Below are positions 1-5,826 of a DNA stretch of 5,904 nt, in pieces. The notes below the pieces were generated by a model. The model had not been told where the DNA came from, did not search any database, and saw nothing but the letters and a program-made list of their open reading frames with translations. Origin of the DNA: Ignavibacteriales bacterium (GTDB taxonomy: Bacteria > Bacteroidota > Ignavibacteria > Ignavibacteriales > Ignavibacteriaceae); assembly GCA_027347125.1 (NCBI GenBank), contig DAIERC010000316.1, positions 1-5,904 of the forward strand, read 5' to 3'. Position numbers and translations under genes: made by a program. The first letter of the stretch is position 1; each line of letters begins with the position of its first letter.

Positions 1-389
1 CTGTTATAAAGCCACCGGTGAAGCCTATCCTTCTTTACTATAAAAGAACCCACCTGCTTTGTCATTATCAACGGTATTTTGCTGTGTATAATTTTTAACG
101 CGGGAACCAGTATCCATAAGTCTTTAGACGCTTGTGTGTGAATAATATTATACGAATTTTTTCTTAAAATGTTACTAACTTTTAAAATAGTGAATGGATG
201 TAAATAGCCTGACGCTTTAACCGGAAATGTCCTTAAGCCGGCGTTTGAAGCTTCAACATGGAGCCTGGATTCTTTTATACATAATAGCTCAACGGCAATA
301 TTTTTTTCAAGAAGCTGTTTAACTGCTGTAACGGTAAACATTTCCATTCCGCCCCAGCTTTTGGAGAGACAAGAATAAAGTACTTTCAT
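1..389 (-). CDS. GT4-type glycosyltransferase, N-terminal part (3' end beyond window)
   Basis: The first 129 codons of a glycosyltransferase, reading off the left edge. The protein opens MKVLYSCLSKSWGGMEMF; a first beta strand followed by a Gly-Gly-Met-Glu loop (residues 10-17) is the usual start of the acceptor-binding Rossmann domain of GT4 enzymes, which move a sugar from a nucleotide donor to a glycan or lipid. Further family-like segments are the IIHTQASKDLW strand/loop (about 82-92) and the KKDRLHRWLY helix (about 119-128). The donor-binding C-terminal domain is outside the window, so sugar and acceptor cannot be predicted. No signal peptide is visible, so it probably acts on the cytoplasmic side. 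The ATG lies 5 bp after the stop of the SpoIID-domain gene, suggesting one transcript; no Shine-Dalgarno is seen. The fold call is fairly sure, the substrate unknown. Confidence 0.85.
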   Translation of the reverse strand, partial: MKVLYSCLSKSWGGMEMFTVTAVKQLLEKNIAVELLCIKESRLHVEASNAGLRTFPVKASGYLHPFTILKVSNILRKNSYNIIHTQASKDLWILVPALKIIHSKIPLIMTKQVGSFIVKKDRLHRWLYN

Positions 390-394
390 AAAAA

Positions 395-1747
395 CTAGTA
401 AATCTTTTTTAATCGTGCATTTGAAAAATAATGAAGCAGTATTTCATCGAACTGGTAACCCTTTGCCGCCATTACCGCGGCGCCTATTTGGCACAGCCCA
501 ACCCCGTGCCCCCAGCCTGCCCCTGATATTATAAATTTCTGCGGAACACCTTCTTTTAGTTCCCCTTTTTCAATTACTATGGCTGAGCTGTATAAATGGC
601 TCTTGGACAAAATTCTCCTTATCTCAAGTTCTTTCCCTATAATTAATGTTTTCTTGGAGCCGACAATTTTCAATTTAACCAGTCTGGATGACGCACCGCG
701 TTCAATAGGAATAAGATCGATTATATCGCCGAAATCTATGCCGCTTTTTATTTTGATAATCTTTGCCAAATCTTTCTGGTAGTATTCAACTTTCCACCTG
801 TAAAAATCGGTGGTCTCCTGGTCAAAATCCATCAACACGTGAGCAAGAATTTTCTTATCGTGCGTATTACAATATGAAGAAGGATTGCTTTTAATCCATT
901 TACGGGCGTTTAGTTCATTTGAAAAATCTATGTTATAATTTTCAGGCTCAAACTTATAATCCACAACTGAAGAAAGGTAACTATGTTTTACAGGCTCCCA
1001 AACATTTTCGAACGATTCCGTTAAACCGCCGCATGATTTTGAATATCTGGTGTCGCAAATTTTGCCGCTGCTGATAAGAACAACGCCGGTTGTTTGTTTT
1101 ACAGCATTCCTAACACTCTCGGTAAATACTTTTGTAATGCCCTGGTAACGCTGGCAATGGTCATCGGCGCAAACATCGTATAAATCATGTTCCTCCTGGC
1201 CGTACCATGTTATCTTTTCATCTTCTTTGTTGTAAGCGCTTAAATATTCTTCCTTTGCTTTTTTAGAATTTTTTGCTCTTTCAATTAAAGACAGAAGCCA
1301 GCTTCTTGATATTATTGCGTGGCTTTTTAATAGTTGCAGAGAACTTCTCGCGCTCATCTCGGAAGAAATAACGCTTACTAAATAATCTTCAACCGGCAGG
1401 ATATTTATAGCAACAATCTTGTCGCCGCTTTTCAATAATTTTAACGAGCCTGTAAACCGTTGCTTTTCTTTACGCTGCCAGTGGAAACTTTTTCCTATTG
1501 TTACGTCCTTTAAGAGGAAAGATTCGGTCGATACGTCTTGCGGTTCAAAAACTATTTGGTCAGAAATCTCCGTCCTCTCGGAACCGTGCTGGCATACAAT
1601 TTTATCATTTAACAGTTCTGCGCTAAACCTGCCGCTGTATGTTTGCTTTAATCCGTGGCATTTGAATTCGCCATGCAGTTCAAAATTTATTTTTTTCTCT
1701 GTAAGTATCCCCACACTTACTTGCGGTTCTTTATTTATATTTATCAT
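395..1747 (-). CDS. SpoIID/LytB-domain protein (putative peptidoglycan glycan-strand lyase)
   Basis: A 450-residue protein with the SpoIID/LytB domain. SpoIID of spore formers is a lytic transglycosylase acting on denuded glycan strands; LytB relatives stimulate amidases. Visible signatures: ILPVEDYLVSVISSEM (about 116-131), whose Glu130 aligns with the catalytic Glu of SpoIID (here EMS, not the usual EMP); DVCADDHCQ (about 191-199), whose Cys193, His197 and Cys198, with His187 nearby, resemble the Cys/His zinc site reported for clostridial SpoIID; SCGGLTESFENVWEP (about 238-252); and the C-terminal AGWGHGVGLCQIGA (about 410-423). An extra N-terminal region of about 110 residues precedes the domain. 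No signal peptide or membrane segment is seen, which is odd for a wall enzyme. I chose ATG at 1747; an in-frame TTG directly before it (1750) is possible. The downstream GT4 gene starts 5 bp after the stop, linking it to glycan metabolism. The exact substrate is unknown. Confidence 0.88.
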   Translation of the reverse strand: MININKEPQVSVGILTEKKINFELHGEFKCHGLKQTYSGRFSAELLNDKIVCQHGSERTEISDQIVFEPQDVSTESFLLKDVTIGKSFHWQRKEKQRFTGSLKLLKSGDKIVAINILPVEDYLVSVISSEMSARSSLQLLKSHAIISRSWLLSLIERAKNSKKAKEEYLSAYNKEDEKITWYGQEEHDLYDVCADDHCQRYQGITKVFTESVRNAVKQTTGVVLISSGKICDTRYSKSCGGLTESFENVWEPVKHSYLSSVVDYKFEPENYNIDFSNELNARKWIKSNPSSYCNTHDKKILAHVLMDFDQETTDFYRWKVEYYQKDLAKIIKIKSGIDFGDIIDLIPIERGASSRLVKLKIVGSKKTLIIGKELEIRRILSKSHLYSSAIVIEKGELKEGVPQKFIISGAGWGHGVGLCQIGAAVMAAKGYQFDEILLHYFSNARLKKIY

Positions 1748-1788
1748 CAACAGTATTGAGAGTTATTAAAACAAAAAAATCTTAATTC

Positions 1789-1819
1789 CAAATTAAAATA
1801 TAAGCATTAAGCGGTACAA
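1789..1819 (-). promoter_or_regulatory. Predicted promoter of the SpoIID-GT4 operon
   Basis: Read on the minus strand: TTG (1819-1817), 20 nt, then TTAATTTG (1796-1789). This resembles the Bacteroidota primary promoter TTG-N19-TAnnTTTG with one mismatch in the -7 element. Transcription would start near 1781, giving a leader of about 35 nt before the ATG at 1747. It is the exact mirror image of the promoter-like sequence facing arginase. Confidence 0.45.
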
Positions 1820-1847
1820 AAAGTAAGATGCTTGGCACCGGGGTTTA

Positions 1848-1878
1848 TTGGTATCTTACATATAAACTTTTTAATTTG
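1848..1878 (+). promoter_or_regulatory. Predicted promoter of the arginase operon
   Basis: Read on the plus strand: TTG (1848-1850), 20 nt, then TTAATTTG (1871-1878), the same elements and spacing as the opposite promoter. It resembles the Bacteroidota TTG-N19-TAnnTTTG pattern with one mismatch at the second base of the -7 box. A start near 1886 would give a leader of about 33 nt before the arginase ATG. Confidence 0.45.
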
Positions 1879-1918
1879 GAGTAATTTTAAAAAAACTTTA
1901 ACACAATAGAATATTTTT

Positions 1919-2842
1919 ATGCGAAAACATCAATCCAAAATTGTTAACATTATCGGTTTTCCTATGGACTTAGGTGCTGACAGAAGAGGCGTAGACATGG
2001 GGCCCTCGGCATTAAGAATTGCCGGGCTAAAAGAAAAACTAGAAAAGCTCGGATACAAAGTAATAGACAGCGGCGATCTTTTTATACAAATAATGGAACG
2101 TCAAAAGATATTAAACCCGAAAATGAAATATATTAATGAAATTTACAGAACATCTAAAGCTCTTGCCGGCAAAGTAGAAAAGGTTTTAGAGAAGGGACAA
2201 TTCCCGCTTTGCATCGGCGGAGATCACTCAATGGCAATTGGCAGCATCGCCGGAATTTCTTCTTATTGCAAAAAGAATAAACTTAAACTCGGTGTTATAT
2301 GGATTGACGCTCATGCCGATATGAATACGGAAAAGACAACGCCATCGGGAAATATTCACGGTATGCCGCTAGCAGTTGCTATGGGCGTTGGTAATGAAAA
2401 GTTAGTGCAGTTAAACGGATTTTCCCCAAAAGTTGATCCTGAAAATGTTGCGTTGATAGCAATCAGAAGCATAGACCAGTTTGAAAAACTAACCATAAAA
2501 GATTTAAAACCATCTGTTTATACTATGGCCGATGTAGACAGACTTGGTATTCATAGGATAATTTCGAGAGTATTAAAACAGTTCAAAGAAAAAGTAGACC
2601 ACATACATGTAAGTTTTGATCTGGACAGCGTTGACCCTTCCGTAGCTCCCGGCGTAGGCACACCTATTCCGGGGGGACTTAGCTACAGGGAAACTCATCT
2701 GCTAATGGAAGCAATAGCTGATTGCGGATGCATTTCATCGCTTGAAGTAACAGAAGTAAACCCGATTTTAGATAATCAAAATAAAAGTGCGCAATTCGCT
2801 TCCGACGTTGTTGCATCTATAATGGGACAAAGAATTTTATAA
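1919..2842 (+). CDS. rocF: Arginase (ureohydrolase family)
   Basis: A 307-residue ureohydrolase, full length for bacterial arginases, which hydrolyse L-arginine to L-ornithine and urea in the cytoplasm using two Mn2+ ions. All metal ligands are present: His103 in GGDHS, Asp130, His132 and Asp134 in DAHAD, Asp234 and Asp236 in FDLDSVDP. Substrate-side residues are also seen: SGNIHG (143-148, with His147 matching the catalytic His141 of human arginase I) and Glu279 in TEVNP. Arginase rather than agmatinase is favoured by the N-terminal GFPMDLGADRRGVDMGPSA (13-31) and by TPIPGGLSYRETHLLMEAIA (248-267). One small deviation is SLEVTEVNP, where Glu276 replaces the Asp common in this strand. It diverges from the SpoIID operon and is followed after 12 bp by a membrane-protein gene, probably on the same transcript. 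No Shine-Dalgarno precedes the ATG. No urease, ornithine aminotransferase or arginine transporter gene is visible here. Confidence 0.95.
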   Translation: MRKHQSKIVNIIGFPMDLGADRRGVDMGPSALRIAGLKEKLEKLGYKVIDSGDLFIQIMERQKILNPKMKYINEIYRTSKALAGKVEKVLEKGQFPLCIGGDHSMAIGSIAGISSYCKKNKLKLGVIWIDAHADMNTEKTTPSGNIHGMPLAVAMGVGNEKLVQLNGFSPKVDPENVALIAIRSIDQFEKLTIKDLKPSVYTMADVDRLGIHRIISRVLKQFKEKVDHIHVSFDLDSVDPSVAPGVGTPIPGGLSYRETHLLMEAIADCGCISSLEVTEVNPILDNQNKSAQFASDVVASIMGQRIL

Positions 2843-2854
2843 TTGTTTTTTTGA

Positions 2855-3265
2855 GTGAGAATTTTTGTGAAAAGAAATCAGTCGATCATATCATACTTGC
2901 TGGCATTTGTATTTTTTGCAATAGCCGTTAAACTGCTTGGTCTTGTCCACTTTAATAATTACCAGTTACTGGCAGTTGTTTTTGTGGGATACGGCGCGGG
3001 CACGGTTTATTCTTCTATGGGAAATAACCGGAAGTTATCTTTATTCCTCGGCACAATCGCATTTTTAGTTGGAATAATTTTTTTATTAATTGGAATACAG
3101 GATATTTTTTATTCCTCTTCATTTTTTTCCCCTTCGATGCTTTTTATATTGGGCATAGGCGGCTTGATGTTATTTATTGATAACACCGCAGACAAGACGA
3201 TACTTTTAATTTCGATAATACTTATTGTGCTGGGATTTATTTATACCGCCGTATCGGGAAATTAA
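2855..3265 (+). CDS. Small multi-pass membrane protein, unknown function, possibly truncated by a stop codon
   Basis: A 136-residue, very hydrophobic protein I do not recognise. Membrane segments are suggested at about 11-30, 36-54, 62-81, 92-108 and 114-132, with short loops and few charged residues; the N-terminus MRIFVKRNQS is basic and probably cytoplasmic. Nothing catalytic is visible. The start given is GTG at 2855, 12 bp after arginase and just after an in-frame TGA; GTG at 2867 is an alternative with a purine-rich GAGTGAG ahead of it. Close spacing suggests co-transcription with arginase, but nothing in the sequence links it to arginine metabolism. The frame stays open after the TAA (3263-3265) for 37 more codons encoding a further helix, so this may be the main part of a longer gene of about 174 codons. 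Confidence 0.7.
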   Translation: MRIFVKRNQSIISYLLAFVFFAIAVKLLGLVHFNNYQLLAVVFVGYGAGTVYSSMGNNRKLSLFLGTIAFLVGIIFLLIGIQDIFYSSSFFSPSMLFILGIGGLMLFIDNTADKTILLISIILIVLGFIYTAVSGN

Positions 3266-3379
3266 AATTTTTCTTCTTTTATAAACTCACTGTATGAACT
3301 TGCCCTGGAATATTGGCTCGTTATTCTGGTGGTAATAATAGTAATATTTTTAGTTGCAACAACCGGTAAAGACGAGTAA
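3266..3379 (+). pseudogene. In-frame continuation of the membrane-protein gene after its TAA
   Basis: Directly after the TAA at 3263-3265 the same frame continues for 37 sense codons to a TAA at 3377-3379. It reads NFSSFINSLYELALEYW followed by LVILVVIIVIFLVATT and the charged end GKDE: an amphipathic stretch then a strong transmembrane helix. The frame contains no ATG or TTG, and its only GTG falls inside the helix, so it does not look like an independent gene. It ends 2 bp before the stop of the convergent anti-sigma gene, filling the gap exactly. The simplest reading is a single-base change creating the stop (for example CAA or AAA to TAA), a sequencing error, or stop readthrough. Confidence 0.5.
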
Positions 3380-3381
3380 AA

Positions 3382-4551
3382 TTATTTTAACGAACCCGTA
3401 AAATAAATTTCTTTACCCGGCATAATTGAACCGGAAGCGGGTTCTTCGGTTAAGATAAAATTTGTCTCCGCTTGATTTGAAAGTTCCGGAAGTGAAAACT
3501 TAAAATAGTCAACGTCTTTTGACGGCGTAAAAACACCAAGCGAATTATATTTTCCCTTAATGTTTATCCACAATTGATACGCTTTATTGGCCGGCAATAC
3601 TGGCAATTGCGATAACTGTAAAAAGCCCTTACTGTTTTCCAAACTCATAATTAGTTTACCGAAACCGGAAGAAGATAATTTTGTACCGTTAAGATTAATT
3701 ATCCTAACATTTTTTGTCTGAAGAACATTCTGTAATTCCTGGTTCTCGCTAAGTTCCAAAGAAAGATTCCTAATCTGGTCATTAAGATTTTCCACGCCGG
3801 ATTTATAACCCTTAACTTCCGATGAAACCTTATAGTACAGGATCACCATGCCTGCGGCAACAAATAAGAACAAAAAAGTTGAAAAGATTAACCATCCGCG
3901 GCTGCTCTTTTTAGTCTCCTCATCAAAATTTTTTCCGGTCTTTTTGTTGCTCGACGATCTTTTTTCGTACGAGGATCCGCTTAAAGATTTTTGCGCAACA
4001 CGCGAAGGTTCTTCCTTTTTTCCAGCCGAAATTGTTTTCTCATCCTCTTCAAGATGAGCAACTTCGCCGCTTCTGCCAAGGATTTGTGTTTCGTGCGATG
4101 GACGGGAAAAATGTTTTTCTTGTTGCGTAGAACTTACAACCTCAAAATCAGAAATATGAGCACTTTGATTTTCTGTTTTATCAGACGAATATTTATTTTC
4201 CGCACTATGGTTTATATCTATCCCTGAAATTATCGGTTCACCTTGCCGGCCTAAGATTTCCATATCTTCTGTTTTCGAAAAAACATTTTCGCCGGTTTCT
4301 TTCTTTATTTTCTTTTCCGCTCTATAACGATAAAGTTTACGGGCAACTTTATCCTTAATTTGTGGGCCGGGAACTTCCATATTTAAAATTGATGGAAGAA
4401 GCGCAACCAGGTTTTGATATTCGCCTAATTCCTGCCATTCATACTCTTCACCGGAATCAAAATACTCTTTTAGTTCAAATAATTCTTCTTGGTCCAGGCA
4501 TCCCAAAGAAAAAGCGTGCAGCAAATCGGCATTTTTGCTTTGCTCGGCCAT
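3382..4551 (-). CDS. RskA-like membrane anti-sigma factor
   Basis: A 389-residue single-pass membrane protein. Residues 1-77 form a helical N-terminal domain (LLHAFSLGCLDQEELFELKEY, about 10-30, in two turns of family-like pattern) that would hold the sigma factor; it lacks the His-x3-Cys-x2-Cys zinc motif of ZAS-type anti-sigmas, as in RskA. Residues 78-217 are a polar, Ser/Glu/Lys-rich linker with a twice-occurring ILGR(Q/S)GE motif (99-105 and 157-163). A transmembrane helix follows at about 220-241, then a coiled-coil-like segment (about 245-280), then the RskA C-terminal domain (about 282-389) with YQLWINIKGKYNSLGVF and the typical Pro-Ala-Ser-Gly ending before IYFTGSLK. The C-terminal half should be outside the inner membrane and could be the sensor or protease target. 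Its ATG overlaps the sigma stop by 1 bp (TAATG), so translation is probably coupled. The linker is much longer than usual for RskA proteins. Confidence 0.88.
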   Translation of the reverse strand: MAEQSKNADLLHAFSLGCLDQEELFELKEYFDSGEEYEWQELGEYQNLVALLPSILNMEVPGPQIKDKVARKLYRYRAEKKIKKETGENVFSKTEDMEILGRQGEPIISGIDINHSAENKYSSDKTENQSAHISDFEVVSSTQQEKHFSRPSHETQILGRSGEVAHLEEDEKTISAGKKEEPSRVAQKSLSGSSYEKRSSSNKKTGKNFDEETKKSSRGWLIFSTFLFLFVAAGMVILYYKVSSEVKGYKSGVENLNDQIRNLSLELSENQELQNVLQTKNVRIINLNGTKLSSSGFGKLIMSLENSKGFLQLSQLPVLPANKAYQLWINIKGKYNSLGVFTPSKDVDYFKFSLPELSNQAETNFILTEEPASGSIMPGKEIYFTGSLK

Positions 4552-5120
4552 TATGATTCCCCCTTTAGAAGGTTTTCCCTAAGATTTTTTAGGGTAACTT
4601 TTATTTTTGATTTCACAGTAGGCAATGGAATATTCAACTTGGAGGCAATTTCTTTTTGTGTAAGCCCCTCATAATAAGCCAGGTATAATACGTACTGTTG
4701 CGCATCGGTCAGGTTATTCAGCGCTGACTCAATACTATCCTTTATACTGAGAGCCGTTTGAATATCCAGCACATCTATCATTGGAGATAAAGAAGGAATT
4801 ATAAAATTGTTTTCGTAATCCTCGGTGTAAGTTTCTATCCCGGTATCACCGCGCTTACGCTTTAACGAGTCGATAGCTTTATTTCTTGAAAGTGTAACAA
4901 GCCATGTGTAAACATTGCCCGATTTAAAATCAAATTTTTTTACTTTGCGCCAGATTATTACAAAAACATCCGAAAGAACTTCTTCGGCAAGTTCCTGGTC
5001 GGATACAATTTTTTTTACCAATGTATATAATAAAGAAGAATACCGGTTGTAAAGGACTTCTAAAGCCTTAGAGTCGTACGAGGCAACCCGCTGCATTAAT
5101 TCGATATCGGACGTAGGCAT
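4551..5120 (-). CDS. ECF-type RNA polymerase sigma factor (SigK-like)
   Basis: A 189-residue sigma-70 family protein of ECF size with only regions 2 and 4. Region 2 spans about 22-90: YNRYSSLLYTLVKKIV, then QELAEEVLSDVFVIIW (core binding) and the YTWLVTLSRNKAIDSLKRKR DNA-melting/-10 helix. Region 4 spans about 131-184: LTDAQQYVLYLAYYEGLTQK, then an IASKLNIPLPTVKSKIK helix-turn-helix for the -35 element. The linker between (about 91-130) is acidic and proline-containing. Pairing with an RskA-like anti-sigma places it near the SigK/ECF19-type sigmas, which is inference from context. The start chosen is ATG at 5120; an in-frame TTG at 5132 would add 4 residues. Released sigma would direct core polymerase to an unknown regulon, possibly envelope or redox related; self-regulation is common in the class but no binding site was recognised here. 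Confidence 0.92.
   Translation of the reverse strand: MPTSDIELMQRVASYDSKALEVLYNRYSSLLYTLVKKIVSDQELAEEVLSDVFVIIWRKVKKFDFKSGNVYTWLVTLSRNKAIDSLKRKRGDTGIETYTEDYENNFIIPSLSPMIDVLDIQTALSIKDSIESALNNLTDAQQYVLYLAYYEGLTQKEIASKLNIPLPTVKSKIKVTLKNLRENLLKGES
4558..4566 (-). promoter_or_regulatory. Shine-Dalgarno of the anti-sigma gene, inside the sigma 3' end
   Basis: Minus-strand AAAGGGGGA lies 6 nt before the anti-sigma ATG, within the last codons of the sigma gene. It is the clearest ribosome binding site in the window and, with the TATAATG-like stop/start overlap, supports coupled translation giving balanced sigma and anti-sigma. Confidence 0.6.
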
Positions 5121-5207
5121 AGTTAAAGTCAAATTAAATCGTAATTTGTTTTAGCATGGAATTATTATGCAAAAGTAAAGCTATGTGCAGTAAAAATCAA
5201 TTATACC

Positions 5208-5215
5208 CAAATTTA
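5208..5215 (-). promoter_or_regulatory. Candidate -7 promoter element for the sigma/anti-sigma operon
   Basis: Minus-strand TAAATTTG matches the Bacteroidota -7 consensus TAnnTTTG exactly. No TTG stands 19-20 nt upstream, so the -33 element is missing. An alternative is the sigma-70-like pair TTGCAC (5226-5221) and TATAAT (5205-5200) with a short 15-nt spacer. Either would give a leader of about 75-85 nt before the sigma ATG. Confidence 0.35.
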
Positions 5216-5446
5216 CACTGGTGCAACATTACCAGGTTTTATTATTACATTAACAAAACGATTACTATTTAGATAGCCTTAATCACTCAAATAAATTAGT
5301 ATTATAATTTCTTTGAAATATTTTGCCATGAATTGTGTAATTACTACAAAAGCAAAAAATTTTCTTACCAAAACCGTGTTCGTATAAAATGTTATAGGAT
5401 AAAGAATTATGGGGATATTAGAGGACGCGCGATATTTAATTTGTTT

Positions 5447-5497
5447 TTTAATGCTTGACTTTTTGTTGGGAATTCATGAATTTAAGTAAGCATTAAA
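5447..5497. repeat. 51-bp imperfect inverted repeat (possible hairpin or operator)
   Basis: TTTAATGCTT (5447-5456) pairs with AAGCATTAAA (5488-5497), 10 of 10. After one unpaired G, ACTT (5458-5461) pairs with AAGT (5484-5487). Between them lies the 12-bp perfect palindrome AATTCATGAATT (5471-5482). A TTGACT box (5455-5460) sits in the left arm. It could be a protein-binding site or an RNA hairpin; there is no GC-rich stem plus U-run as in a standard terminator. Confidence 0.55.
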
Positions 5498-5765
5498 GTT
5501 ATCAGTTACTTTATCGTTAAACTGATTCTTCAAATTTTGTTCATCTCGTTACAGAACCTGAGAGTATTTTAGTAGGGGAGAATTCAAATATATGAAAGAA
5601 TTCTATTAAAAAACTAAAATGGGAAAAGGGTAAGTACAAAGCAATTCGCACGCTATACATCATGCTAATCTTCCGACTGGTTGAAAAATATAACATAAAA
5701 TAGAGCCTTTAACCTTAAGCAGAATTTCTTAGATCGAAAATAAGAATTAAGATTCGATAATATCG

Positions 5766-5792
5766 GGAATAAATTTAATATAGGTTTATTCC
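5766..5792. repeat. 8-bp stem inverted repeat in the leader of the secreted-protein gene
   Basis: GGAATAAA (5766-5773) and TTTATTCC (5785-5792) are perfect reverse complements around an 11-nt loop, followed by TTTT. The stem is AT-rich, so it is weak as a terminator; it lies 32 bp before the ATG at 5825 and may form in the mRNA leader. Confidence 0.5.
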
Positions 5793-5810
5793 TTTTGATC
5801 AACTTACATT

Positions 5811-5826
5811 ATAAAGGTACCTTTAT
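5811..5826. repeat. Perfect 16-bp palindrome over ribosome binding site and start codon
   Basis: ATAAAGGTACCTTTAT is its own reverse complement. The AAAGG (5813-5817) sits 7 nt before the ATG (5825-5827), good Shine-Dalgarno spacing, and the palindrome's right half includes the A and T of the ATG. In RNA it could fold as a 6-bp stem with a GUAC loop that hides both; in DNA it could be an operator. Confidence 0.75.

Larger units (their letters stand above)
1785..1882. repeat. Long-range inverted repeat spanning the divergent promoter region
   Basis: ATTCCAAATTAAAA (1785-1798) matches the reverse complement of TTTTAATTTGGAGT (1869-1882) at 13 of 14 positions, the remaining one being a G-T pair. 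The arms contain the two -7-like boxes, and the CAA at 1817-1819 and TTG at 1848-1850 share the same symmetry centre (1833.5). A second, off-centre stem lies inside: GTAAGATGC (1823-1831) against GTATCTTAC (1851-1859), 9 pairs including one G-U. Confidence 0.7.
5121..5824. other. 704-bp intergenic region without a convincing gene, rich in inverted repeats
   Basis: AT-rich DNA between the sigma gene (minus) and the secreted-protein gene (plus), which face away from each other. No long open frame is present on either strand and no tRNA or known RNA family was recognised. It holds several inverted repeats: CTGGT/ACCAG at 5218-5235, a long one at 5447-5497, ATCAGTT/AACTGAT at 5501-5526, AGAATTC/GAATTCT at 5579-5604, TTCTTA/TAAGAA at 5726-5746, GGAATAAA/TTTATTCC at 5766-5792 and a 16-bp palindrome at 5811-5826. 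Short ones are expected by chance in AT-rich DNA. Possible contents are the two promoters, a long 5' leader, a small RNA, or remains of a lost gene. Confidence 0.6.

Noticed and set aside
1419..1769. Open frame of 116 codons on the plus strand opposite the SpoIID gene
   Set aside because: It lies antisense to a gene with clear domain motifs, and its translation shows no family signature.
1823..1859. Guanidine or other known riboswitch upstream of arginase
   Set aside because: The stem lies upstream of the predicted transcription start and I see no conserved core of a known riboswitch class.
3848..4674. Several plus-strand open frames of 61-78 codons opposite the sigma and anti-sigma genes
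   Set aside because: All are antisense to well-supported genes and resemble no known protein; they follow from codon composition.
5436..5443. TTAATTTG, same octamer as the -7-like boxes of the divergent promoters
   Set aside because: No TTG 19-20 nt upstream, and it lies about 380 bp before the next gene, so a promoter call is not supported.
5596..5703. Plus-strand frame of 35 codons between stops, with KYKAIRTLYIMLIFRLVEKY
   Set aside because: No usable start before an internal ATG, no recognised family, and too short to argue for a gene remnant.
5766..5792. Rho-independent terminator
   Set aside because: Stem is almost all A-T, U-run only four long, and no gene ends upstream on the plus strand.
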